Assembly: GCF_003234655.2 (NCBI RefSeq)
Contig: NZ_CP126271.1
Span: 496,001-560,000 of the forward strand
Source of the DNA: Curtobacterium sp. MCLR17_007
Lineage (GTDB): Bacteria > Actinomycetota > Actinomycetes > Actinomycetales > Microbacteriaceae
Length of the DNA stretch: 64,000 nucleotides
Direction: 5' to 3'
The position numbers and the translations under genes were made by a program. Below, one piece after another: positions 1-7,280 of this stretch. The stretch's first letter is position 1; every line of letters starts with the position of its first letter. A model generated the notes under the pieces. That model ran no database searches. It was not told where the DNA came from and was given only the letters and a program-made list of their open reading frames with translations.

Positions 1-1
1 G

Positions 2-673
2 GGCACCGACGTCCGGCAGTTGAACGCCAACCTGGCGGCGCTCGGGTACGACGTCGCCCAGGACGAGGTCTTCGGACCGCGGACGCAGCGCGCCGTGCAG
101 CGGTGGCAGCGAGACCGCGGACACGTCGTCACGGGTCGACTCACGGCGGACGACGTCGCGTTCACCGACGGTGACGTCCGCGTCGCCTCCGTCAGCGGCC
201 GGGTCGGGCAGCAGGCGGGCGGTGACGTGATGCAGGTCACGAGTCCGTCACGTGTCATCACCGCGACGGTGGCACAGCGCGATGCCGAACGACTCGCGGC
301 CGGGACGGCGGTCCGGGTCCGCATCAACGGAGCCGGCGAGCCGCTCGACGGCACCGTCTCGGACGTCCGACCGAGCGCGGCCGAGGACGCGGCCGACAAG
401 GTCGACGTCACGGTGCGGTTCGACGCCGGGGACCGTGCCCTGCCGACGGCGGCGTCCGCACAGCTCGAGGTCGCGGGGACGACCGAACAGGACGTCCTGT
501 CCGTCCCGGTCTCCGCGATCGTGGCGACCGGGGCCGGCAAGTACGCCGTCGACATCGTGCGGAAGGACGGCACGACGAAGCGCACAGCCGTCGAAGCGGG
601 GTTCACCGCGGACGGTCGCGTGGCGATCCGCGGGGCCGTCCACGCGGGCGACCGGGTCGTGGTGCCCGGATGA
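2..673 (+). CDS. Efflux adaptor with peptidoglycan-binding domain (5' partial)
   Basis: The frame is already open at the left edge (GTDVRQLNANLAALGYDV), so the N-terminus and any signal peptide lie outside. The first 45 or so visible residues resemble the second half of a PG_binding_1 domain (FGPRTQRAVQRWQ). The rest is beta-rich and resembles the distal part of HlyD/MacA-type periplasmic adaptors (PVSAIVATGAGKYAVDIV, then GAVHAGDRVVVPG at the end). Its stop overlaps the ATG of the following ATPase gene (ATGA), and a permease follows, so the three form a MacAB-like efflux set. In this family the adaptor spans the cell-envelope side and couples to the FtsX-type permease. The substrate cannot be told. 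The family assignment is good; an in-window TTG at 20 is not a start. Confidence 0.85.
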   Translation, partial: GTDVRQLNANLAALGYDVAQDEVFGPRTQRAVQRWQRDRGHVVTGRLTADDVAFTDGDVRVASVSGRVGQQAGGDVMQVTSPSRVITATVAQRDAERLAAGTAVRVRINGAGEPLDGTVSDVRPSAAEDAADKVDVTVRFDAGDRALPTAASAQLEVAGTTEQDVLSVPVSAIVATGAGKYAVDIVRKDGTTKRTAVEAGFTADGRVAIRGAVHAGDRVVVPG

Positions 674-1446
674 CCGCCAACGCCCGGACGAGCCCCAACG
701 CCCGGACGACCCCCAACACCCGGACGACCGCCGAGTGTCCGGTCCTCGAGCTCCGTGAGGTCACGAAGACCTACGGCGACGTGGGTGCGCTGCGCGGGGT
801 GTCGCTCGACGTGGCTGCGGGTGAATTCGTCGCCGTCGTCGGCCCCTCGGGCTCCGGCAAGTCGACCATGCTCAACATCGTCGGCACGCTCGACCGGCCG
901 ACCTCGGGCACGGTCACGATCGCCGGCAACGACGTCGCCACGATGACCGACGACGCGCTGTCCGTCCTGCGCGCCGAGCACATCGGGTTCGTGTTCCAGC
1001 ACTTCCACCTGCAGGCCGGGGCCACCGCGGCGGAGAACGTCGCGGACGGCCTGTTGTACGGGGGGACCGATCGGCGCGAACGACACCGACGCGCGGTGTC
1101 CGCGCTCGAGCGGGTCGGCCTCGGACACCGCGTCGACCACCGCCCCAACCAGCTGTCCGGCGGCGAGAAGCAGCGGGTCGCGATCGCGCGGGCGCTCGTC
1201 AGCGATCCGACCGTCCTGCTCGCCGACGAACCCACGGGGGCGCTCGACACGGCCTCGGGCACCGCGATCCTCGCTCTCCTCCGCGAGCTGAACGCCGCCG
1301 GCACGACGGTGCTCGTGATCACGCACGACCTCGACCTCGCCGCCTCGCTGCCACGGCAGGTCCGGATGCGCGACGGCGTCGTCGAACAGGACGCCGGTGC
1401 CGTCGACGCGGCAGCGCTGGCGCTCGCGATCGGGGGTGCCCGGTGA
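670..1446 (+). CDS. MacB-type ABC transporter ATPase
   Basis: This 258-residue protein is an ABC ATPase of the LolD/MacB/FtsE class. Visible motifs are Walker A GPSGSGKST (residues 58-66), the Q-loop at VFQHFHLQ, signature LSGGEKQRV (from residue 162), Walker B VLLADEPTGALD (from residue 182) and the H-loop VITHD. About 25 residues of threonine- and proline-rich sequence precede the core; the start is kept because it overlaps the upstream stop by 4 bp. It energises the permease encoded next, with which it overlaps by GTGA. The likely role is export of a peptide, lipid or drug, or envelope stress handling; the substrate is unknown. Confidence 0.93.
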   Translation: MTANARTSPNARTTPNTRTTAECPVLELREVTKTYGDVGALRGVSLDVAAGEFVAVVGPSGSGKSTMLNIVGTLDRPTSGTVTIAGNDVATMTDDALSVLRAEHIGFVFQHFHLQAGATAAENVADGLLYGGTDRRERHRRAVSALERVGLGHRVDHRPNQLSGGEKQRVAIARALVSDPTVLLADEPTGALDTASGTAILALLRELNAAGTTVLVITHDLDLAASLPRQVRMRDGVVEQDAGAVDAAALALAIGGAR

Positions 1447-2630
1447 GCGCCCGTCGTGGACTCGGCGCCGGCGACCTGCTCCGCCTCGGTGTGTTCGGGC
1501 TCCGGACGCGGCCCGGCCGTGTCGTCCTGTCGGCGCTCGGCATCGCGATCGGCATCGCGGCGATGATCGCGGTCGTCGGGATCTCGTCGTCGAGCAAGGC
1601 CAAGCTCGACCAGGTCCTCGACGCACTCGGTACCAACGTCCTGACGGCCACCCAGGCGCAGGGGTACGGCGAAGCGCCTCCGCTGCCGTCGACGGCACTC
1701 GACTCCGCGCTGCGTCAGGACGACGTCCGCCAGGCCGCGGCGGTCGGGAAGGTCGCGGACGGCCGGGTGTACCGATCGCCGTTCGTCCCCGAGGTGGAGA
1801 CGAAGGGCATCGGCGTGATGGCGGCGTGGGGCGACGTCCCCGGTGTCCTCGGCGGGGCGCTCGACGCCGGACGGTGGATCGACGACCGCGTCGGTGCCGC
1901 GCCGCAGGTGGTCCTCGGTGCGGAGGCGGCACGGGCACTCGGGATCGACCGTGTGCGCGCCGACAGCCGCGTCTGGATGAACGGCTCGTGGGTGCAGGTG
2001 GTCGGTGTCCTCGAGTCGCTGGCGCTCGCTGACGACCTCGACAACCAGGTCTTCGTCCCGCGCGGCCTGGCGACCGAGCTCGGGTTCGACGGAGCGCCGA
2101 CCGCGGTGTACACCCGGGTCGCCCCGGACCGGGTCGAGGCATCGCGCGACGTGCTCGCCGGGGCCATCCGTCCGGGTGCTCCGCAGGACGTCGGAGTCAC
2201 CAGGCCGTCGGACGCCCTGGCCGCGAAGGACGCGACGGACGACTCGTTCACCGGGCTGCTGGTCGGCATCGGTGGGGTCGCCCTGCTGGTCGGTGGGATC
2301 GGTGTCGCGAACACGATGGTGATCACCGTGCTCGAACGCCGCGCCGAGGTCGGGGTCCGGCGTGCGCTGGGTGCCCGCCGGCGGAACATCCGCGACCAGT
2401 TCCTGGTGGAGTCCCTGCTGCTGTCGTTCCTCGGTGGCATCGCCGGGGTCGTGATCGGTGTGGGCGTGACGGTCGTCTTCGCGCTCGGCCAGGGGTGGCC
2501 CGTCACCGTCCCGCTCTGGGCCGTCGCGGGTGGACTCGGCGCGACCGTCGTCATCGGCGGGGCGTCCGGGCTCTACCCGGCGGCGCGCGCGGCGCGCATC
2601 CCGCCCACGTCGGCGCTCGCCGCCGTGTAG
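1443..2630 (+). CDS. MacB/FtsX-type ABC transporter permease
   Basis: A 395-residue permease with the FtsX topology: one transmembrane segment near residues 20-42 (LGIAIGIAAMIAVVGI), a large extracytoplasmic domain of about 220 residues, and three C-terminal transmembrane segments starting around residue 270 (LLVGIGGVALLVGGIGVANT). The cytoplasmic segment ERRAEVGVRRALGARRRNI matches the conserved ExxxEIGIRRALGA motif of MacB permeases. It starts with GTG overlapping the ATPase stop, and a strong hairpin follows about 60 bp after its stop, so it ends the operon. Confidence 0.93.
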   Translation: MSARRGLGAGDLLRLGVFGLRTRPGRVVLSALGIAIGIAAMIAVVGISSSSKAKLDQVLDALGTNVLTATQAQGYGEAPPLPSTALDSALRQDDVRQAAAVGKVADGRVYRSPFVPEVETKGIGVMAAWGDVPGVLGGALDAGRWIDDRVGAAPQVVLGAEAARALGIDRVRADSRVWMNGSWVQVVGVLESLALADDLDNQVFVPRGLATELGFDGAPTAVYTRVAPDRVEASRDVLAGAIRPGAPQDVGVTRPSDALAAKDATDDSFTGLLVGIGGVALLVGGIGVANTMVITVLERRAEVGVRRALGARRRNIRDQFLVESLLLSFLGGIAGVVIGVGVTVVFALGQGWPVTVPLWAVAGGLGATVVIGGASGLYPAARAARIPPTSALAAV

Positions 2631-2688
2631 CCGAGCGTGGGTTCGGCGCGGCGGACCCGCGCGCGCGTTCGGCGCGGTGGAAGCGCCA

Positions 2689-2737
2689 GCCTGGAGGCCC
2701 GGTGCCGGTCCGACGGACCGGCACCGGGCCTCCAGGC
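2689..2737. terminator. Perfect 24-bp-stem hairpin after the efflux operon
   Basis: Sequence on either side of position 2713 is a perfect inverted repeat (arms 2689-2712 and 2714-2737) containing CTGGAGGCCCGGTGCC and its complement. It lies 59 bp past the permease stop and is probably a transcription terminator without a clear U-tract. It is one member of a dispersed hairpin family also seen at 6217, 10455, 49476 and 54322. Confidence 0.7.
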
Positions 2738-2776
2738 GGCCCGATCTGCTGCCGTTCGGCGGCGCGCGGATCATCC

Positions 2777-2790
2777 CTGGTCATGACCAG
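2777..2790. promoter_or_regulatory. DasR-like operator candidate
   Basis: CTGGTCATGACCAG is a perfect 14-bp palindrome. The published DasR-responsive element in Streptomyces has the core TGGTCTAGACCA; this site keeps both TGGTC/GACCA halves and differs only in the central two base pairs. It lies 167 bp upstream of a substrate-binding lipoprotein gene that resembles DasA. A GntR-family regulator is inferred; none is encoded in the window. Confidence 0.5.
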
Positions 2791-2907
2791 TTCGTCAAGC
2801 CCTGCACCCCATCCGTTCGATGACCGTGATCCCCCGGAAACACGCGGATCGAATGTCTCCACAGGGACCGATCCAACGGTTGACACGAGCATCGGGAGGG
2901 TGTTCTG

Positions 2908-2935
2908 TTGCCAATACGCAACGTCCTTTCATAAA
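2908..2935 (+). promoter_or_regulatory. Candidate sigma70-type promoter of the sugar ABC operon
   Basis: TTGCCA at 2908-2913 and CATAAA at 2930-2935 are separated by 16 bp, close to the TTGACA/TATAAT consensus. The start codon follows at 2957 with an AAGGGA ribosome-binding site at 2945-2950. An upstream TTGACA at 2880 has no good -10 partner. Confidence 0.45.
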
Positions 2936-2956
2936 GGTCGGACCAAGGGAGTCAAC

Positions 2957-4282
2957 GTGACACGCACGCGATTCGCCGCACTCGGTGCGCTCGGCCTGGC
3001 GGCCGCGCTCGCCCTCGCCGGGTGCTCCGCCGGAAGCAACGGAGCTTCCGACAGCGGGACGAAGTCCATCGGCACGCCCGATGGCAAGGGCAAGACGCTG
3101 AACGTCTGGATGATGAACGGCGACCTCAGCGCCAAGGTGCTCGACGCCGCCGAGCAGCAGTTCACGAAGGCCACCGGGGCGAAGGTGAAGGTGCAGCTCC
3201 AGCAGTGGGACGGCATCACCACGAAGCTCACGACGGCCCTGGCGCAGCAGGACGCCCCGGACATCGTCGACCTCGGCAACACCCAGGTACCGGTCTACGC
3301 GGCCACCGGTGGGCTCAAGGACCTCACGCCGTACGCGTCGGAGCTCAAGGGCGGTCAGGACTGGCTCTCCGGGCTCGAGGGGCCGGCCACCGTCGACAGC
3401 AAGCTGTACGGCGCACCGCTCTTCGCCGGCAACCGGGCCGTCGTCTACAACAAGAAGGTCTGGGCCGACGCGGGGGTGACCTCGGTGCCGAGCACGTACC
3501 AGGAACTGACCGCCGACCTCGACAAGGTGAAGGCCGCCAACACCGCGAGCGACTTCTCCGCGTTCTACATGCCCGGGCAGTACTGGTACGGCGGGCTGCA
3601 GTGGGTCTGGGACGTCGGCGGCGAGATCGCGACCGAGAAGGGCGGCAAGTGGACCGGCACGCTCGACTCGGCCAAGGCGGTCAAGGGGCTCCAGGCGTGG
3701 AAGCAGTTCCAGAACGCCTACTCGGCCAGCTCGACGCAGGACATCAACACCGACAAGCCGTCGCAGAGTGACGTCTTCGCGCAGGGCAACACGTCGGCCT
3801 TCCTCGGCTCGGCGTGGGAGATCGGCTCGGTCACCACGGCCAAGCCCGAGCTCGCGGACCAGATCGGCACGTTCCCGATGCCGTCGATGTCGGGCAGCGG
3901 CACGCAGCCGGTGTTCCTGGGTGGGTCGGACCTCGGCATCCCCGCCAAGTCGGCCAACCCGGACCTGGCGCTGTACTACATGAAGATCCTGACCTCGAAG
4001 AAGTTCCAGCAGGACCAGGTCTTCGGTGTCGACGGGTGGGAGCCGAACTCGACGCAGCTGCTCAAGGCCGTCGCGGGTGACGTCGATGCGCTGCACAAGC
4101 CGTACTTCGAAGCGGCGTCGACCAGCCGCCCGACCCCGGCCACGCCGGGCTGGGCGACGATCGAGGGTGACGCGAGCTTCCAGTCGATGTTCGCGGACGT
4201 CGCCACCGGCCGGAAGTCGGCGGAGGAATCGGCGACTGATTTCTCGAAGCACCTCACCTCGGCGCTCAACGCGAGCCTGTAG
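2957..4282 (+). CDS. Sugar ABC transporter substrate-binding lipoprotein (DasA-like)
   Basis: A 441-residue family 1 extracellular solute-binding protein. The GTG at 2957 is chosen because it follows an AAGGGA site and gives a compact signal peptide ending in a lipobox, LALAGC, with the lipidated Cys near residue 23. The early mature region (VWMMNGDLSAKVLDAAEQQF, then QQWDGITTKLTTAL and DLGNTQVPVYAATGGL) strongly recalls DasA/NgcE-type chitobiose or N-acetylglucosamine binding proteins. It delivers sugar to the two permeases that follow (4 bp and -4 bp spacing). No ATPase is encoded here, so the system probably shares an MsiK-like ATPase from elsewhere, as is usual in actinobacteria. Substrate is inferred, not proven. 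Confidence 0.85.
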   Translation: MTRTRFAALGALGLAAALALAGCSAGSNGASDSGTKSIGTPDGKGKTLNVWMMNGDLSAKVLDAAEQQFTKATGAKVKVQLQQWDGITTKLTTALAQQDAPDIVDLGNTQVPVYAATGGLKDLTPYASELKGGQDWLSGLEGPATVDSKLYGAPLFAGNRAVVYNKKVWADAGVTSVPSTYQELTADLDKVKAANTASDFSAFYMPGQYWYGGLQWVWDVGGEIATEKGGKWTGTLDSAKAVKGLQAWKQFQNAYSASSTQDINTDKPSQSDVFAQGNTSAFLGSAWEIGSVTTAKPELADQIGTFPMPSMSGSGTQPVFLGGSDLGIPAKSANPDLALYYMKILTSKKFQQDQVFGVDGWEPNSTQLLKAVAGDVDALHKPYFEAASTSRPTPATPGWATIEGDASFQSMFADVATGRKSAEESATDFSKHLTSALNASL

Positions 4283-4285
4283 TCG

Positions 4286-5311
4286 ATGACTTCGACTGCT
4301 GACACGGCGACCGGCTCGGCTGCGGCCGGGCCGGTCGCCGGCGCGGGGCAGCCCCCGGTCGCCGTCCCACCCGCACCGGGCCGACCCGGTCGCGGGCCGC
4401 GGGTGCGACGGCGGTCGGTGACCACCTCGCGCGCACCGCTCTTCCTGCTGGCACCGGCAGCGCTCATCCTGCTCGCGCTGGTGGTGTACCCCCTCGTCCG
4501 CCTGGTCGTGATCTCGTTCCAGGAGTACGGCCTGCGGGCGATCTTCACCGGCCAGGCGGGGTTCGCCGGACTGACCAACTACACGAACGTCCTCACCGAC
4601 GCCAGCTTCTGGCCGGTGATCCTGCGCACCGTCGTCGTCACCGCGTCGATGGTGCTCGGCACGCTCGTCATCGGCATGGCGGTGTCGCAGCTGCTGACGC
4701 GGCTCGGGGTCGCGATGCGCACGGTCGTCAGCGTGGTGCTCGTGCTGGCGTGGGCGATGCCGAACGTCGCGTCGAGCCTGGTCTGGCAGTGGCTCTTCCA
4801 GCCGTTCTACGGCGTGCTCAACTGGCTGATCACCCAGATGCGGGTGTTCGGCGACCACACCCAGGACAACTGGGCGTCGCACCCGGCGCAGGCGTACACC
4901 ATCGTGCTCACGCTCGTGATCTGGCAGGCGGTGCCCTTCGTGGCGCTGACGCTCTACGCGGCCCAGTCGCAGATCGCGCCCGAGTACTACGAGGCCGGGG
5001 CGCTCGACGGCGCCACGACCTGGGCGATGTACCGGGCGATCACGCTGCCCGCGCTCGCACCGACGCTGCTGCTCGTGACGATCCTGTCGGTGATCTGGGA
5101 CTTCAACGTGTTCAACCAGATCTGGTTGCTGACGCGGGGCGGCCCCGAGGACTCGACCCTGACCCTCGGCATCTGGACCTTCGTCAAGTCGTTCGTCTCG
5201 AACGCGTACGGCCAGGGTGCCGCGATCGCGGTCATCTCGACGGCGATCCTCGGCGTGCTCACCAGCTACTACATCCGCCGGCTCGTCCGTAGCGGCGAGG
5301 AGGACCTGTGA
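4286..5311 (+). CDS. Sugar ABC transporter permease (MalF-like)
   Basis: This 341-residue protein has a disordered Ala/Pro/Arg-rich N-terminus of about 45 residues and then six predicted transmembrane segments (first FLLAPAALILLALVVYPLV). The EAA loop is visible as EYYEAGALDGATTWAMYRAI followed by TLPALAPTLL, the site that contacts the ATPase. It begins three bases after the binding-protein stop and overlaps the next permease by GTGA. It forms half of the membrane pore of the carbohydrate importer. Confidence 0.93.
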   Translation: MTSTADTATGSAAAGPVAGAGQPPVAVPPAPGRPGRGPRVRRRSVTTSRAPLFLLAPAALILLALVVYPLVRLVVISFQEYGLRAIFTGQAGFAGLTNYTNVLTDASFWPVILRTVVVTASMVLGTLVIGMAVSQLLTRLGVAMRTVVSVVLVLAWAMPNVASSLVWQWLFQPFYGVLNWLITQMRVFGDHTQDNWASHPAQAYTIVLTLVIWQAVPFVALTLYAAQSQIAPEYYEAGALDGATTWAMYRAITLPALAPTLLLVTILSVIWDFNVFNQIWLLTRGGPEDSTLTLGIWTFVKSFVSNAYGQGAAIAVISTAILGVLTSYYIRRLVRSGEEDL

Positions 5312-6180
5312 CCAGCTCCGTGACCCGACCCGGCGCCCGACCCGTCGCCCGGGCCCGCAAGCCGAAGCCCCGGGTGCTCGCGAACACGCTGGCCGTGCTG
5401 TTCTGCCTGGTGTGGGTGTTCCCGATCTACTGGATGGTGAACACCGCGTTCAAGCCGGCGGACGAGGTCACCACCATGACCCCGATCTGGTTCCCCCTGC
5501 ACCCCACGATCGAGAACTTCACCAGGGCGCTGACGCAGGAGGGCTTCCTGGTCTACCTGCGGAACTCGGCGATCGTGGTGGTGGCCGCGGTGCTGCTGTC
5601 GATCGTGGTCGGGTTCCTGGCCTCGGCGGCGCTGTCGCGGTTCCGGTTCCGCGGGCGCCGGGCGATCCTGGTCGGCATCCTGTTCGTGCAGATGATCCCG
5701 TCGGGCGCCCTGCTCATCCCGCTGTTCCTGTCGTTCCAGTCCCTCGGGCTGCTCAACAGCTACATCGGGCTGATCCTGGCGTACGTCGCGAGCGTGCTGC
5801 CGTTCTCGATCTGGGTGATGCGCGGGTTCTTCGTCGCGGTCCCGATCGAGATCGAGGAGGCGGCGAAGACCGACGGCGCGGGGACGTTCCGCATCCTGTG
5901 GAGCGTGCTCTTCCCGCTCGTGCTGCCCGGGGTGATCGCCACGAGCGTGTTCGCGTTCATCGCCGCGTGGAACGACTACCTGACCGCGTACGTGATGCTC
6001 AAGGACCAGTCGATGTACACGCTGCCGGTGTGGCTCGCCGGGTTCTCCACGAACAAGGGCACGGACTTCGGCGGGCTGATGGCGGCGAGCGTGCTGTTCA
6101 GCCTGCCCGTCGTGGTCTTCTTCCTGATCGTGCAGCGGCGCCTGGTGTCCGGCATGACGGCGGGGGCCGTCAAGGGGTGA
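5308..6180 (+). CDS. Sugar ABC transporter permease (MalG-like)
   Basis: A 290-residue partner permease with six transmembrane segments (first NTLAVLFCLVWVFPIYWMV) and an EAA loop, EIEEAAKTDGAGTFRILWSV followed by LFPLVLPG. The GTG start overlaps the upstream stop by 4 bp. It is the last gene of the three-gene importer; a 44-bp perfect hairpin follows 36 bp after the stop. The absence of an ATPase gene implies use of a shared ATPase. Confidence 0.93.
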   Translation: MTSSVTRPGARPVARARKPKPRVLANTLAVLFCLVWVFPIYWMVNTAFKPADEVTTMTPIWFPLHPTIENFTRALTQEGFLVYLRNSAIVVVAAVLLSIVVGFLASAALSRFRFRGRRAILVGILFVQMIPSGALLIPLFLSFQSLGLLNSYIGLILAYVASVLPFSIWVMRGFFVAVPIEIEEAAKTDGAGTFRILWSVLFPLVLPGVIATSVFAFIAAWNDYLTAYVMLKDQSMYTLPVWLAGFSTNKGTDFGGLMAASVLFSLPVVVFFLIVQRRLVSGMTAGAVKG

Positions 6181-6216
6181 CGCCGGGGCGGCCGTGGGCC
6201 GCGGGCCGCTCCGATG

Positions 6217-6260
6217 CGGACGGGAGGCCCGGTGCCAGCTGGCACCGGGCCTCCCGTCCG
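6217..6260. terminator. 44-bp perfect hairpin after the sugar ABC operon
   Basis: Both arms are centred between 6238 and 6239 around GCCAGCTGGC; the left arm contains GGAGGCCCGGTGCC. The same sequence occurs, identical over its 44 bp, at 10455-10498. It follows an operon end and is probably a terminator; there is no T-run. Confidence 0.75.
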
Positions 6261-6357
6261 TCGTGGCGTCCGTCCCGAGCCGGTCGAGGTGACCGCCGTG
6301 CCACGACTCGCCGCTGACACCCGCCGAGGTTCCACGTGTTACCCGTAGGGCGCCCTG

Positions 6358-6379
6358 AGGTGCCGTAATTACGGCACCT
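6358..6379. promoter_or_regulatory. 22-bp perfect palindrome upstream of the fructose operon
   Basis: The arms are AGGTGCCGTAA and its exact complement, centred on TAATTA. It sits 113 bp upstream of the DeoR-family start. It may be the operator of that regulator, or a remnant of the dispersed repeat family whose members carry similar CAATTACGG or AGAATTCTGG centres. Confidence 0.4.
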
Positions 6380-6491
6380 GAAGGAAAGGAGGGCGCGTCT
6401 TCGGGCGTGTGGGATTCGGCACGGATGGTTGCGTTCGTGTGGGTTCTCGACGTATGGTGCTCGGAACCAACAGGAACGAAGGAGTTCGGGC

Positions 6492-7280
6492 ATGTACGCA
6501 ACGGAGCGTCACGACGAGATCGCCGCGCAGCTGCACAGCGCCGGCCGGGTCTCCGTCGCCGACCTCGCCGAGCACTTCGACGTCACCACCGAGACCGTCC
6601 GCCGCGACCTGGACCTGCTCGAGACCGCCGGGGTCCTGCGCCGCGTGCACGGGGGAGCGGTCCCCGTCGGGCGTTCCAGCGTCGTCGAGCTCTCCGTCGC
6701 CGAGCGCGAGGGCCAGCACGGATCGGCCAAGTCCGCGATCGCCCGGGCCGCGATGCGCCTGGTGCCCCCGACGTTCACCGGCTCGATCGCCCTCGACGCG
6801 GGCACCACGTGCGCCGCCGTCGCCTCCGAGCTCGCCCGGTGGGAACCCGCCACCCCCGGAGCGACCCTGACCGTCGTCACGAACTCCGTCCCGATCGCCG
6901 CGACCCTGCAGCACAGCGAGCACGTCGAACTGCACCTGCTCGGCGGTCGGGTGCGCGGCGTCACGAGCGCCGCGGTCGGCACCGCCACCGTCGAGCAGAT
7001 CGGCGCGCTCCGTCCGGACATCGCCTTCGTCGGCACGAACGGCCTGTCCGCCGGCTTCGGCCTGAGCACGCCGGACGAGTACGAGGCCGGCGTCAAGGGC
7101 GCGTACGTGCTCGCCGCCCGTCGCAGCGTCGTGCTCGCCGACGCGGCCAAGCACGGCGTCGAGGCGCTGATGCGGTTCGCGCGGCTGGACGAGATCGACA
7201 CGCTCGTCACCGACGAGCAGCCGCCCGCCGACCTGGCCGTCGCGCTGGCCGACGCCGACGTCGAGGTGGTCGTCGCATGA
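6492..7280 (+). CDS. fruR: DeoR/GlpR-family regulator of the fructose operon
   Basis: A 262-residue DeoR-family repressor. The ATG at 6492 (MYATERHDEIAAQL) is chosen over an upstream in-frame start because AAGGAG lies just before it and the family starts here. The N-terminal winged helix contains GRVSVADLAEHFDVTTETVR then RDLDLLE; the C-terminal DeoRC domain has the sugar-phosphate-binding pattern SIALDAGTTCAAVASEL and VTNSVPIAATL, ending with the conserved DAAKHG. Its stop overlaps the kinase start (ATGA). By analogy with fruRKA operons it probably senses fructose-1-phosphate and represses its own operon. Confidence 0.88.
   Translation: MYATERHDEIAAQLHSAGRVSVADLAEHFDVTTETVRRDLDLLETAGVLRRVHGGAVPVGRSSVVELSVAEREGQHGSAKSAIARAAMRLVPPTFTGSIALDAGTTCAAVASELARWEPATPGATLTVVTNSVPIAATLQHSEHVELHLLGGRVRGVTSAAVGTATVEQIGALRPDIAFVGTNGLSAGFGLSTPDEYEAGVKGAYVLAARRSVVLADAAKHGVEALMRFARLDEIDTLVTDEQPPADLAVALADADVEVVVA

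Larger units (their letters stand above)
2631..2956. other. Non-coding stretch upstream of the sugar ABC operon
   Basis: This 326-bp gap holds a direct repeat of GTTCGGCGCGG (about 2641 and 2669), the terminator hairpin at 2689-2737, a 14-bp palindrome at 2777-2790 and a candidate promoter at 2908-2935. No convincing gene is visible in it. Confidence 0.6.
6181..6491. other. Non-coding stretch between the sugar ABC operon and the fructose operon
   Basis: It holds the hairpin at 6217-6260, a truncated copy of the 82/115-bp dispersed element (about 6301-6345, with CCACGACTCGCCGCTGA then CCGAGGTTCCAC), a 22-bp perfect palindrome at 6358-6379 and a weak promoter (TTGCGT 6429, TATGGT 6453) for the regulator gene. 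No gene is seen. Confidence 0.55.

Noticed and set aside
771..2774. A 667-codon minus-strand frame opposite the MacB genes
   Set aside because: Composition artefact; it crosses the terminator hairpin and has no domain.
2880..2885. TTGACA as the -35 of the sugar ABC operon
   Set aside because: No acceptable -10 lies 16-19 bp downstream; the TTGCCA/CATAAA pair is better placed.
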